Source: Flagellimonas sp. CMM7
GTDB lineage: Bacteria; Bacteroidota; Bacteroidia; Flavobacteriales; Flavobacteriaceae
Assembly (NCBI RefSeq): GCF_021390195.1
Contig: NZ_CP090003.1
Coordinates: 1,476,001-1,540,000 of the forward strand
Length of the DNA stretch: 64,000 bases
Direction of reading: 5' to 3'
Shown here one piece after another: positions 53,021 through 61,976 of the stretch (the first letter of the stretch is position 1; each line of letters starts with the position of its first letter). Under the pieces are notes generated by a model, which worked only from the letters and a program-made list of their open reading frames with translations, searched no databases and was not told where the DNA came from. Made by a program: the position numbers and the translations under genes.

Positions 53021-53593
53021 ATGCAACAATCGTTTATCGTCGATCAAGAGTTTAAAGGTATAGACTATACCCAAAATCGATTGCCCAAGTCGGACTATGA
53101 AAACTGTGTTTTTGATAACTGCAAGTTCTCAGATGGCTATCTTGACAATCAAAATTTTATGGAATGCGAATTCATAGCATGTGATTTGAGCAATGCCAAT
53201 CTAAAAAACACCATCTTTAAAGAAGTGATTTTTGTAGGATGCAAATTAATTGGCCTCCGTTTTGAAGATTGTAGTGATTTCTTAATGTCTTTTCAATTTG
53301 AAAAGTGCAATTTGAATCTTGCGTCCTTCCTTGGAATGAAACTGAACAATACCAGATTTGTTGATTGTAAGTTGGAACAGACAGACTTCGTTCAAACAGA
53401 TCTAACTGGAGTACTTTTCTCAAACTGTAATATGGAGAATGCAATTTTTCAGCATTCCATTCTTGAGAAAGCTGACTTAACCACCTCATTTAATTTAAAC
53501 ATTGACCCTGAACAGAATCGTCTGAAAAAGGCAAAGTTCAGTAAAGACAACCTTATTGGTTTATTGAGAAAATACGATATTGTAATTACATAA
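53021..53593 (+). CDS. Pentapeptide-repeat protein, Qnr/MfpA-like fold
   Basis: A 190-residue protein made of A(D/N)LxF-type five-residue repeats in a right-handed beta helix, with one interruption near SFQFEKC and a C-terminal helical tail (NIDPEQNRLKKAKFSKDNLIGLLRKYDI) of the kind found in Qnr proteins. Qnr and MfpA mimic DNA and bind gyrase. Length is a little shorter than Qnr (about 215). No resistance can be claimed from the fold. It begins 9 bases after the BNR gene. Confidence 0.8.
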   Translation: MQQSFIVDQEFKGIDYTQNRLPKSDYENCVFDNCKFSDGYLDNQNFMECEFIACDLSNANLKNTIFKEVIFVGCKLIGLRFEDCSDFLMSFQFEKCNLNLASFLGMKLNNTRFVDCKLEQTDFVQTDLTGVLFSNCNMENAIFQHSILEKADLTTSFNLNIDPEQNRLKKAKFSKDNLIGLLRKYDIVIT

Positions 53594-53603
53594 GACGCTG
53601 ATT

Positions 53604-53957
53604 ATGTCTGAAAAGAAATGTCTTGAATGTGGTGAAAAACTGCTGGGTAGAATAGATAAGAAATACTGTTCTGACCATTGTAGAAATGCCTATAACAATA
53701 GATTAAATAAGGATAGTAAAAACCTAGTAAGAAATATAAACAATAGGTTACGTAAGAACTATCGCGTACTTGATAGTTTTCCTTTAAAGGATGGTAAAAC
53801 AAAGACTACCAAAATGCGGCTTATGGATAAAGGTTTCGATTTTGAGCACATCACAAACCTTTATACTACCAAAAAGGGCAGTACTTATTACTTTGTGTAC
53901 GATCTTGGTTATTTACCGTTGGACAACGACTACTATATGATTGTAAAACGCGAATGA
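53604..53957 (+). CDS. Small zinc-ribbon-like hypothetical protein
   Basis: A 117-residue protein with an N-terminal zinc ribbon of the DUF2116 kind (CLECGEKLLGRIDKKYCSDHC: Cys-x2-Cys ... Cys-x3-Cys), a basic helix (NIN-x-RLRKNY) and a C-terminal strand-rich part (TYYFVYDLGYLPLDNDYYMI). Function unknown. It follows the pentapeptide gene with 10 bases between them. Confidence 0.65.
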   Translation: MSEKKCLECGEKLLGRIDKKYCSDHCRNAYNNRLNKDSKNLVRNINNRLRKNYRVLDSFPLKDGKTKTTKMRLMDKGFDFEHITNLYTTKKGSTYYFVYDLGYLPLDNDYYMIVKRE

Positions 53958-53960
53958 GGA

Positions 53961-54431
53961 TTATTTCCAGTTATGGGAACTGAGTTTCAAAGCAGCGACA
54001 ACGATATCCTTTCGGCTTATTTGTCCTACCAGTATATCATTTTTCATTACTGGCAATCTGCGCCTTTTATGCTTATCAAAAACTCCAGCTGCATCAAAAA
54101 TACTCATATCATGAGGTATGGTCTCCACATTTTTGGTCATGTAGCGCTCAACACTTTTATCTAAAATAGGTTGATTAAAATACCTGCTCTCAGAAATTTG
54201 TTTCATACAATCCGCTTCTGAAATAATTCCAACCAAAAATCCATTTTTGTCCATTACAGGTCCTCCTGAAATATGGTTTTTTGCAAATGACTCCATTACT
54301 GCCAAGATGGATTGTTCTGGTGAAAAAGTAACCAACTTCTTTGTCATATAGTCTTCCACAAGTATGGGCGCATCGTATTCTTTCTTTGAAGCCCCTTTAG
54401 ATCTAACGCCTTGAAAACTCTTGATTGCCAT
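53961..54431 (-). CDS. CBS-domain pair protein
   Basis: A 156-residue protein made only of a CBS pair (about residues 28-85 and 92-150): MTKKLVTFSPEQSILAVMES, then the second copy ERYMTKNVETIPHDMSIFDA. CBS pairs bind adenosine nucleotides and regulate partner proteins. There is no fused enzyme or channel. It is convergent with the zinc-ribbon gene with 3 bases between stops. Confidence 0.88.
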   Translation of the reverse strand: MAIKSFQGVRSKGASKKEYDAPILVEDYMTKKLVTFSPEQSILAVMESFAKNHISGGPVMDKNGFLVGIISEADCMKQISESRYFNQPILDKSVERYMTKNVETIPHDMSIFDAAGVFDKHKRRRLPVMKNDILVGQISRKDIVVAALKLSSHNWK

Positions 54432-54552
54432 ATCGTTACTTTTTGGGTTGATTAATAAATATAGGGAATTTTAACGAATTATTTAAATTTAATACGATAA
54501 ACCTACGAACCTTTCATAATTTTATACTTTTACATGCCAACTCAATCAAACT

Positions 54553-56832
54553 ATGAAGTTTTCAAGAACGCTTGCGCTAATACTGCTTCTTTTTGCAGTG
54601 TATTGGAGCTACAAATCTTTAATGCCGCCATATCATAGTGATCAGGATAGTGGATTACAATCCTTTTCTACAGATAGGGCCTTGGTCCATGTCAAGAATC
54701 TTGCTAAAGAGCCACATGCGGTTGGCTTTCCAGGACATGCAAATGCAAGGGGTTACGTTATATCCGAACTTAAAAAACTTGGATTGGAAACTACCACCCA
54801 AGAAGGATATACCGCTGGTGACTGGGCGAACCTCAGCAAGGCTACAAACATATTGGCCAAAATTGAAGGTTCGGGTGAGGGCAAGGCACTTCTTTTGTTA
54901 TCCCATTACGATAGCAACCCGCACTCATCTTTTGGTGCCAGTGATGCAGGGAGTGGGGTTGCTACCATTTTAGAAGGTGTTCGAGCATTTTTGGCAGAGA
55001 ATAAAACTCCAAAAAATGATATTATCATTCTTATTAGTGATGCAGAGGAATTGGGACTCAACGGCGCTGACCTTTTTGTAAATAATCACCCATGGACAAA
55101 AGAAGTAGGGTTGGTATTAAACTTTGAGGCACGCGGCAGTGGCGGGCCAAGTTACATGCTTATTGAAACTAACAGGGGTAACGGAACCCTTATAAAGGAG
55201 TTTACAAAGGCAAATCCCAAATATCCAGTAGCCAATTCCTTGGCATATAGCATATACAAAATGTTGCCCAATGACACAGATTTGACGGTTTTTAGGGAGG
55301 ATGCGGACATAGACGGTTTTAATTTTGCTTTTATCGATGATCATTTTGATTACCACACGGCGTTGGATACTTATGAGAGATTGGATAGAACTTCTTTGGC
55401 CCATCAAGGCAGTTATCTAATGCCATTATTAAAACACTTTAGTGAGACCAATCTTAACGATTTAAAAAGTTTGGATGATTTCATATACTTCAACCTTCCT
55501 TTCTTTAATTTGGTTTCGTATCCGTTTGAGTGGATTTGGCCCATGTTTGGAATTGCAGTTCTTGCATTTGTACTTCTACTCATAACCGGTTTTAAGAAGC
55601 AGAAACTTAACGTAAAAGATATCTCCATAGGTTTTCTACCCCTATTCATCACTTTAATTATAAATGGAGTATTAGGGTATTTTAGCTGGAGTGCAATAAA
55701 ATGGTGGTACCCTGACTTTAATGATATGCTCCATGGGTTTACCTACAATGGACATCTCTATATTATGGTCTATGCCCTTTTATCTTTAGCGGTATGCTTT
55801 TGGGTTTACCACAAGTATAGAAAAACAAGCACATCCAACCTTTTAGCAGCGCCTGCTTTAATATGGTTGATCATATGTGGCCTTGTTGCCATCTATTTGC
55901 CAGGAGCCAGCTTTTTTATTATCCCCTTGTTTGGTTTGCTGGCAGCTTTTATGGTGACCATAAATCAAGAGGAGCCAAATCCGTTCTTGCTGGTCTTTTT
56001 AGCACTGCCGGCCGTTTTTATCCTTTCCCCTTTCATAAAAATGTTTCCCGTTGGCCTAGGTTTAAAAATGATGGTGGCGGCAACTGTTTTCACCACCCTA
56101 CTTTTCTTTTTGGTACTTCCATTTTTTGGACAATTAAAAAATAAAGAACGCTTGGCGTATTTAGCAGCTTTCCTATTTGCTGTATTTAGCATTTCGGCCC
56201 ATATTAAATCAGATTTTAATGAAAAACGCCCAAAACCAAGCAGTCTTTTGTACGTGTATAACACAGATAATGATTCAGCGATTTGGGCAACTTACGATTA
56301 TAGGCTTATAGGCTGGAACGGTCAGTTTCTAGGAAGTGAAAAGCGAGTCCCCGAGACTGGTGAATACAAGACACTCCCCAGTAAATACCGCACCGAATTT
56401 ACTTATGTTGCAGATGCTCCAAAAAAGGCCATTGCAGCACCATGGATAGATACAGTCAAAGACACTATAATTGGAAATGAGCGTATTTTAGAATTATGTG
56501 TTACTCCAAAAAGAAAAGTCAATCGGTTGGACATCTACAGCAATCCCATAAAATTAAATTCGGCAAAAGTCAACAACATCAAACTTTCTGACTATTTTCT
56601 AGAAAATCGGAAAAAAAGACTGATCACCAATTACATAACCGATAATGATTATACGGAACTAGAATTGAGTTTTCCAAAAGACTCGGTGTTGGAGCTGACA
56701 TTTTATGAAGCTTCCAATGACTTATTGACCAATACGGCGTTTACAGTTCCCGAAAGACCAAAAAATAGTATTCCAATGCCTTTTGTACTTAATGATGCTA
56801 TCTTGGTGACCAAAACAGTAAAATTTGAATGA
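54553..56832 (+). CDS. M28 family membrane metallopeptidase
   Basis: A 759-residue protein: an N-terminal signal anchor (residues 6-24), an M28 aminopeptidase domain (His118 in SHYDSNPHSSFGASDAGSG, Asp131, Glu165-Glu166 in SDAEELGLNG, with a later His near DHFDYHTALDTYE), then about eight membrane segments between residues 320 and 560 and a C-terminal beta domain. This matches the FXNA/ER-aminopeptidase-like group. The peptidase domain should face the periplasm. The stop overlaps the next gene by 8 bases. Confidence 0.85.
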   Translation: MKFSRTLALILLLFAVYWSYKSLMPPYHSDQDSGLQSFSTDRALVHVKNLAKEPHAVGFPGHANARGYVISELKKLGLETTTQEGYTAGDWANLSKATNILAKIEGSGEGKALLLLSHYDSNPHSSFGASDAGSGVATILEGVRAFLAENKTPKNDIIILISDAEELGLNGADLFVNNHPWTKEVGLVLNFEARGSGGPSYMLIETNRGNGTLIKEFTKANPKYPVANSLAYSIYKMLPNDTDLTVFREDADIDGFNFAFIDDHFDYHTALDTYERLDRTSLAHQGSYLMPLLKHFSETNLNDLKSLDDFIYFNLPFFNLVSYPFEWIWPMFGIAVLAFVLLLITGFKKQKLNVKDISIGFLPLFITLIINGVLGYFSWSAIKWWYPDFNDMLHGFTYNGHLYIMVYALLSLAVCFWVYHKYRKTSTSNLLAAPALIWLIICGLVAIYLPGASFFIIPLFGLLAAFMVTINQEEPNPFLLVFLALPAVFILSPFIKMFPVGLGLKMMVAATVFTTLLFFLVLPFFGQLKNKERLAYLAAFLFAVFSISAHIKSDFNEKRPKPSSLLYVYNTDNDSAIWATYDYRLIGWNGQFLGSEKRVPETGEYKTLPSKYRTEFTYVADAPKKAIAAPWIDTVKDTIIGNERILELCVTPKRKVNRLDIYSNPIKLNSAKVNNIKLSDYFLENRKKRLITNYITDNDYTELELSFPKDSVLELTFYEASNDLLTNTAFTVPERPKNSIPMPFVLNDAILVTKTVKFE

Positions 56833-57634
56833 TAACATAGGTGTATTGGGTTGTGGTTGGCTTGGGCTGCCCTTGGCCAAGTATTTCCTTTCTCAAGGAC
56901 ATAAGGTTTATGGAAGCACAACTTCAGCTGAGAAGTTGAGACTTCTCCAAAAAGATGGCATTCATGCTTATCACATATCATTGTCTCCTGCCGGAATCCA
57001 TGGAGATATTCAAGGTTTTTTGTCCAATATTAACATCCTGATTATTAATCTTCCACCAAAATTAAGAAGTGGTAATCAGGAGAGTTTTGTAGAGAAAATA
57101 AAATTACTGCACTCGGAAATTAAAGAGAATACTGTTCTTAAAATCATTTTTGTTAGCAGCACAGCAGTTTATGGTGAGGTAGATGGTGAGGTAACCGAAA
57201 CAACAGTACCAAAACCTTCTACTGAATCTGGCAGGCAATTATTGGAATGCGAGCAACTTTTTCAACAAGACAATGCTCTAGAAACAACTATCATTCGGTT
57301 TGGAGGGTTAATTGGACCAAATCGGCATCCAGTAACAATGCTCTCAAAAAGACAAAAACTCACCAATGGGAACCATCCTGTGAACCTTATTCATTTAGAT
57401 GATTGCATTCATATGATAAGCACTCTAATTGAAAACAATTATTGGAATCAGGTATTTAACGGCGTATATCCTTTACATCCAACAAAAAAGGAATATTATA
57501 GTTCGGAAGCCTTAAAAAGAGGTATTCCTTCACCCGATTATTCGGGTAGTTCCTCGGATAAATTTAGCAAGATTGTATTAAGTAAGAATTTTCTTGACAA
57601 AAATCATGTTTTTCAAACTTCAATTCTGTCTTAG
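56825..57634 (+). CDS. NAD(P)-dependent epimerase/reductase (YeeZ-like SDR)
   Basis: A 269-residue extended SDR of the YeeZ type: VLGCGWLGLPLAKYFLSQGH nucleotide site at the N-terminus, IIFVSSTAVYGE, then RFGGLIGPNRHP. The start is TTG at 56825; the alternative ATG 4 bases later is out of frame. It overlaps the peptidase stop, so the two are translationally coupled. The substrate is unknown. Confidence 0.82.
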   Translation: MNDNIGVLGCGWLGLPLAKYFLSQGHKVYGSTTSAEKLRLLQKDGIHAYHISLSPAGIHGDIQGFLSNINILIINLPPKLRSGNQESFVEKIKLLHSEIKENTVLKIIFVSSTAVYGEVDGEVTETTVPKPSTESGRQLLECEQLFQQDNALETTIIRFGGLIGPNRHPVTMLSKRQKLTNGNHPVNLIHLDDCIHMISTLIENNYWNQVFNGVYPLHPTKKEYYSSEALKRGIPSPDYSGSSSDKFSKIVLSKNFLDKNHVFQTSILS

Positions 57635-57703
57635 TTAACCACAAAATAAAGCTGCTTCACAACAATTAAGACAATTTTAAGTTAATTAATTAACTGATTT
57701 TTA

Positions 57704-57731
57704 ATTGATTATATCTTTCAACAGTATCTTT
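57704..57731 (+). promoter_or_regulatory. Promoter of the 124-residue gene
   Basis: TTG (57704-57706), 17 bases, TATCTTTG (57724-57731), fitting the Flavobacterium TTG-N17..23-TAnnTTTG form. The ATG at 57756 lies 25 bases downstream. Confidence 0.55.
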
Positions 57732-57755
57732 GTACCAGTATAATTTATTAGTGTC

Positions 57756-58130
57756 ATGGGAAATTCAAGATTAACAACAAGAATCTTGATGGAGATGGAG
57801 AATTTGATTACAAAAAGTAGTACAAGAGAAAACATAACCTCAAGATTTCAAGATTTACATAGATCAATTCTAAGAAAACATTACAATGCTGCAGATGTGG
57901 ATATAGATTATGATAGGCATCGGGTAAAAATGGATGTGGTATTAAATGATAAAGAATATGATCCAAAAACCATCAATATGGTGGTTTCCACTATACCTGT
58001 CAACCTTTTTTATAAGGATCTTAATGCCTTTTTAAAGTCTTGTTTGCTAAAAGATGTAAAAAGTCTTGCCTTTTACGCAAGTTTGCTCAAACAACATACA
58101 GATAAGGACATTTCAATGATGGCCCTTTAA
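57756..58130 (+). CDS. Hypothetical protein, 124 aa
   Basis: A soluble 124-residue protein with helix-rich ends and a central strand region (VDIDYDRHRVKMDVVLNDKE), no Cys except one, no membrane segment. I do not recognise the family. It has its own promoter and a strong terminator and is therefore a separate transcription unit between the epimerase and the TPR-like gene. Confidence 0.6.
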   Translation: MGNSRLTTRILMEMENLITKSSTRENITSRFQDLHRSILRKHYNAADVDIDYDRHRVKMDVVLNDKEYDPKTINMVVSTIPVNLFYKDLNAFLKSCLLKDVKSLAFYASLLKQHTDKDISMMAL

Positions 58131-58148
58131 AACAACAAAATTGTTATT

Positions 58149-58182
58149 GAAAAAGGATGTCATATGACATCCTTTTTCTTTT
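58149..58182. terminator. Terminator after the 124-residue gene
   Basis: A perfect 30-base palindrome: GAAAAAGGATGTCAT pairs with ATGACATCCTTTTTC, then TTTT. The stem is 13-15 bp with T runs on both strands. Confidence 0.9.
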
Positions 58183-58255
58183 TGATCCTTATAGTATTCT
58201 TTAACAGCATAATACCAATAATTTTTTTAGTTTTGGCGCACTAAAGTCAAGATAA

Positions 58256-58951
58256 ATGAGAAAGATTGTTTTATTGTTACTATTGTTCATAGGTTTCAAT
58301 GGTATTTCACAGAATAAAAGTGAGCTTTTAAATCATTATGAAGCCTTTTACAAGGAGATGCGATCACAGGGAGATATAAATGGTGTTATAAGTTCATTGA
58401 CCCATTTAAATGTGCTCTCGCCTTCCAAAGAGCGCAAGGACACATTGGCCTTTGTCTACATGAACAACAATCAGCACATGCAAGCTTTGAACACTATTGG
58501 TATTGAGAAGAAAGATGATGACTCTGATTTGGCCGTACAGGTAAAAGCAGTTTCCTTAAAAGCTTTAAACCAGCCCAAAAGAGCGTTAGAACATTTTGAA
58601 ACGTTATTTGCACGTGTCCCATCTGCCTTTTTAGCTTATGAATTGGCCGACCTTAAAATACAAACAGGAAACAACGATGGCGCCTCTGTCAACATTGAAT
58701 ATGGTATTGCCAATGCCAAGGATGATATGAAATATGCCTTTTACGAAAGACAGCAACCTTACGAAGTTGCCTTAAAAGCAGCTTTCTATCACTTGCAAGG
58801 ATTAGTAGCATACAACAAGGACAAAAACAATATTGATAGTGCAATTGCTTCTATAGATGAAGCCCTAAAAATTGATCCCAACTTTAATTTGGCCAGTTTA
58901 AGCAAACAGGCATTGGAATCAAGAAAGGAAAAACCTGAGGGACAAGAATAA
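58256..58951 (+). CDS. Secreted TPR-like protein
   Basis: A 231-residue protein with a signal peptide (about 18 residues, ending GIS-QN) and helical hairpins of TPR type (AVSLKALNQPKRALEHFETLF, AIASIDEALKIDPNFNLAS). It probably acts as a periplasmic scaffold. A -7-like TAGTTTTG lies at 58228-58235 without a clear -33. It is convergent with the SnoaL-like gene. Confidence 0.7.
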   Translation: MRKIVLLLLLFIGFNGISQNKSELLNHYEAFYKEMRSQGDINGVISSLTHLNVLSPSKERKDTLAFVYMNNNQHMQALNTIGIEKKDDDSDLAVQVKAVSLKALNQPKRALEHFETLFARVPSAFLAYELADLKIQTGNNDGASVNIEYGIANAKDDMKYAFYERQQPYEVALKAAFYHLQGLVAYNKDKNNIDSAIASIDEALKIDPNFNLASLSKQALESRKEKPEGQE

Positions 58952-58959
58952 AAAGTTAT

Positions 58960-59457
58960 TTATTTCTTTTTAAGTCGAAGAAGTAACAGACTATCCTTTT
59001 CCTTTTTGATTTTAATCAGTTCCGCAACATTATCGTTTGGTACAGCAATAGAAAGTACATAATGGGCAATTTTCCATTGCCCATTTTCTTTTTTTATAAC
59101 TCCGGAACCTCTGCAAAGCTTCATTTGTGTATCCAATAGCTCATCAAACCAAGCAAAATCTTCTGTTTTATTCATGTAGATGTTACGTTCTACAGCTGTA
59201 AAACTCCATGCTTTCCCTTTATCAAAATAAGGTTTGGAAAACTCTTTAAAAGCTGCATTTTGCCAGTTTTCCGTTGCATCCGTACCAATAAAAACTCCAT
59301 CCTCGGTCATTTTACTAAAATAAGAGTCAAAATCAGCATTGGATGCTGCAAGATGCCAATCATCCAGTACCTTGTTTATGTTTTCCTTTTCGTTATTCTG
59401 TGCTTTGATCGTTACTCCTAAAATCAACAGGAGACCCAATATAATTTTACCCTTCAT
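58960..59457 (-). CDS. Secreted SnoaL/NTF2-like protein
   Basis: A 165-residue protein with a signal peptide (about 19 residues, ending TIKA-QN) and an NTF2-like cone fold: DWHLAASNADFDSYFSKMTE, GVFIGTDATENW, then the C-terminal NGQWKIAHYVLSIAVPND. Such proteins may bind small ligands or be enzymes. The C-terminus is basic (LRLKKK). It overlaps the start of the upstream gene's end by 11 bases, so the pair is probably cotranscribed. Confidence 0.75.
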   Translation of the reverse strand: MKGKIILGLLLILGVTIKAQNNEKENINKVLDDWHLAASNADFDSYFSKMTEDGVFIGTDATENWQNAAFKEFSKPYFDKGKAWSFTAVERNIYMNKTEDFAWFDELLDTQMKLCRGSGVIKKENGQWKIAHYVLSIAVPNDNVAELIKIKKEKDSLLLLRLKKK

Positions 59458-59944
59458 TTAAAATCAATTTTGTGTCCAACTGGCTATTGACCAAGACATT
59501 GAACTGTTTACGAAATGCATTGTAAGCCTCCAACATCTCTATGGTTGTTTGTGTGGCATCCCTATTATCCAAAACACTGGCTTTTACTTTTAGCATGTAT
59601 GTTTTAAGAACGCGTTGCCTACTTTTAATTTGAAATTTATCAAACACTTCTGGGTATTCTCCCTTTGCCAAAAGTTTTTCTTTTTCAATAAGATCATCAA
59701 TGGCCAATATTAAATCTTCATTGTTTCTGGCTTTGTACAGAACATCAACACTGCTTGACATTTTTTTAAACTCCGCCCATTCTTCAACAATGATGGTTGC
59801 CTTAGGATTTATGGTAAGTTTTTTAGGCATTTTTTGGTAATTGAAAACAAGTTCATCATTTCCAATATCCGAAGCGTTATTTCCATTTTTTTTACAACCC
59901 ATCAAGATTATAAAAAAAGCTAGAATGCATGATAATTTTCGCAT
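59447..59944 (-). CDS. Small lipoprotein, hypothetical
   Basis: A 165-residue protein with a type II signal peptide (lipobox ILMGC, Cys17) and a helical mature part with no known motif (ATIIVEEWAEFKKMSSSVDV, then ETQTTIEMLEAYNAFRKQF-like helices). It is likely anchored in the outer or inner membrane. Its stop overlaps the SnoaL-like start region. No family recognised. Confidence 0.65.
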   Translation of the reverse strand: MRKLSCILAFFIILMGCKKNGNNASDIGNDELVFNYQKMPKKLTINPKATIIVEEWAEFKKMSSSVDVLYKARNNEDLILAIDDLIEKEKLLAKGEYPEVFDKFQIKSRQRVLKTYMLKVKASVLDNRDATQTTIEMLEAYNAFRKQFNVLVNSQLDTKLILNEG

Positions 59945-60008
59945 AGGCGAATGTACAAATTTTAATAAAAGCTATATTTACCAATTAACGAGATTAACTT
60001 CAATTTAA

Positions 60009-60956
60009 ATGCAAAAACCCATTCTTATTCTTGGCGCTTGTGGCCAAATTGGCACAGAACTTACTATTGAATTAAGAGCTAAATATGGTTCTGAAAATGT
60101 TGTTGCCAGTGATATTAGAGAAGGTAGTGAGTCCCTAATGGCTTCTGGTCCTTTTGAGTTATTGGATGCCATAAATTATGAAGCCATTGAAGACGTGGTC
60201 ATGCATTATGAAATTGATGAAGTATATCTAATGGCGGCTATGTTGAGCGCCACTGCTGAAAAATTTCCAATGCGGGCATGGAATCTAAACATGAATTCCT
60301 TGTTTAATGTGCTCAATCTGGCAAAAGACCGAAAAATAAATAAAATCTTCTGGCCCTCCAGTATAGCTGTTTTTGGTCCGAATACCCCAAAAGAGAATAC
60401 GTCCCAAAATACAATCATGGAACCCAGCACCGTTTACGGAATCAGCAAACAATCTGGAGAACGTTGGTGCGAATATTATTTTAATAAGTTTGGAGTGGAT
60501 GTACGTAGCGTAAGATATCCAGGTCTAATTAGTTGGAAAACGATGCCCGGTGGAGGCACCACAGATTATGCGGTAGAAATATACCATGAAGCATTAGGAA
60601 AAGGAACATACACATGTTTTTTGAATGAAAGCACCAAACTGCCCATGATGTATATGGATGATGCCATTAGAGCAACTATAAGTTTAATGCAAAGCAATCC
60701 TGAAAAACTAAGTGTTCGATCATCCTACAACTTGGGAAGCATGAGTTTTACTCCAAAAGAAATAACGCAGAGCATTCAAAAGCACATCCCTGATTTTAAA
60801 GTGACCTATGAACCGGATTTTAGACAGCAAATAGCAGACTCATGGCCTAGCAGTATTGATGATATCACTGCAAAAAATGACTGGGACTGGGAACCTATGT
60901 TCGATTTGGACAACACAACAGCAGAAATGCTCAATAATTTGAAAAAGACCTCATAA
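60009..60956 (+). CDS. L-threonine 3-dehydrogenase, SDR type
   Basis: A 315-residue extended SDR: NAD site ILGACGQIGTELT (6-18), FWPSSIAVFGPNTP, catalytic Tyr/Lys in VYGISKQSGERW, then YPGLISWKTMPGGGTTDYA and LNESTKLPMMYMDDAIRA. These last blocks match the SDR-type threonine dehydrogenase (Tdh), which oxidises threonine to 2-amino-3-ketobutyrate. It is a separate unit between the lipoprotein gene and moaC. Confidence 0.88.
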   Translation: MQKPILILGACGQIGTELTIELRAKYGSENVVASDIREGSESLMASGPFELLDAINYEAIEDVVMHYEIDEVYLMAAMLSATAEKFPMRAWNLNMNSLFNVLNLAKDRKINKIFWPSSIAVFGPNTPKENTSQNTIMEPSTVYGISKQSGERWCEYYFNKFGVDVRSVRYPGLISWKTMPGGGTTDYAVEIYHEALGKGTYTCFLNESTKLPMMYMDDAIRATISLMQSNPEKLSVRSSYNLGSMSFTPKEITQSIQKHIPDFKVTYEPDFRQQIADSWPSSIDDITAKNDWDWEPMFDLDNTTAEMLNNLKKTS

Positions 60957-60977
60957 TTCGAGTCTTGCTTGCTAAAA

Positions 60978-61406
60978 TTATGTGTTTTCAATATCGGATT
61001 TTCCACCTGTCTTTTTCAACAATTTAATGTGATGTATTTCAACCCCTTTATCAATGGGTTTTAGCATATCATACATATTAAGTGCAACTACACTGGCTCC
61101 GTGCATGGCTTCAACCTCAACTCCGGTTTTATAAAAGGTTTTTACCATGACTTTTACCGTAATATCCAGACCATCTATCTCATATTCAATAGCGCAATGC
61201 TCAACAGGTAAAGGGTGGCAATCTGGCAATAAATCCGCTGTCTTTTTTACTCCTAAAAAACCAGCTGCTTTGCTAATGGAAAATACATCTCCCTTGGGCA
61301 CAGTTCCTTTTTTAATGGCATCTATGGTTACCATGGAGCTTACTTTTACAACGGCTTGGGCAACTGCTGTTCTGTAAGTAGATTGTTTCTGTGTAATATC
61401 AACCAT
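60978..61406 (-). CDS. moaC: Cyclic pyranopterin monophosphate synthase
   Basis: A 142-residue MoaC: VDITQKQSTYRTAVAQ at the start, KGDVFSISKAAGFLGVKKT, LLPDCHPLPVEH with the catalytic Lys/Asp region, and VEVEAMHGASVVALNMYDML at the end. It converts the GTP-derived 3',8-cyclo-GTP to cPMP in molybdenum cofactor synthesis. It is slightly shorter than typical (about 160). It lies 4 bases downstream of moaE on the same strand, so the two form an operon. Confidence 0.92.
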   Translation of the reverse strand: MVDITQKQSTYRTAVAQAVVKVSSMVTIDAIKKGTVPKGDVFSISKAAGFLGVKKTADLLPDCHPLPVEHCAIEYEIDGLDITVKVMVKTFYKTGVEVEAMHGASVVALNMYDMLKPIDKGVEIHHIKLLKKTGGKSDIENT

Positions 61407-61410
61407 TTTC

Positions 61411-61851
61411 CTAGGTATTTACTTTCCATTGATAGGAATCATCTTCAAAAAGCTCTTTTCCAAAAACAGGTACATGAGCTTTTATTTCCTCGACTACAAA
61501 TTCCAGTGCCTCAAATGCTGTTCTTCTATGGGGTGATGACACAAACACAAAAAGACAGATTTCGCCAACGCCGACTTTTCCCAAGCTGTGATAGATATGC
61601 ATACAGGTGATGTCAAACGTATCAAAGGTCTTTTCCCTTATCTCATGGAATTTAAGGTTGGCCATTTCTTCATAAGCGGTATATTCTATAGCGCTTACAG
61701 TTTTGCCTTCTATTTCGTCAGCTCGTACCTGACCCAAAAAAATGTCATGCGCCCCTATCTGGGTTTTAGATTGGTGCTTTGCAATGGAATTTGCTATAAA
61801 GTCAGGACTTATAGCGCCTTTCCTGAATACGTTCTTTATTTTCTTTTCCAT
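61411..61851 (-). CDS. moaE: Molybdopterin synthase catalytic subunit
   Basis: A 146-residue MoaE: DIFLGQVRADEIEGKTVSAI, AIEYTAYEEMANLKFHEI, HIYHSLGKVGVGEICLFVFV, RRTAFEALEFVVEEIK, with the conserved Lys/Arg residues for MPT formation. The MoaD sulfur carrier is not next to it. MoaE and MoaC supply the cofactor needed by the IorAB-like hydroxylase about 19 kb away. Confidence 0.92.
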   Translation of the reverse strand: MEKKIKNVFRKGAISPDFIANSIAKHQSKTQIGAHDIFLGQVRADEIEGKTVSAIEYTAYEEMANLKFHEIREKTFDTFDITCMHIYHSLGKVGVGEICLFVFVSSPHRRTAFEALEFVVEEIKAHVPVFGKELFEDDSYQWKVNT

Positions 61852-61976
61852 AGAAAATGAATTTATGCTAAGGTAGCTAAGAAAAGTGAAAAGTGAAGTG
61901 ATTTTGTGACCCCTATGTAGATATAATCAAAGGGTAAAAACCTGCTTTTTTCGGTTTAATCAATAATGTGTTCATT

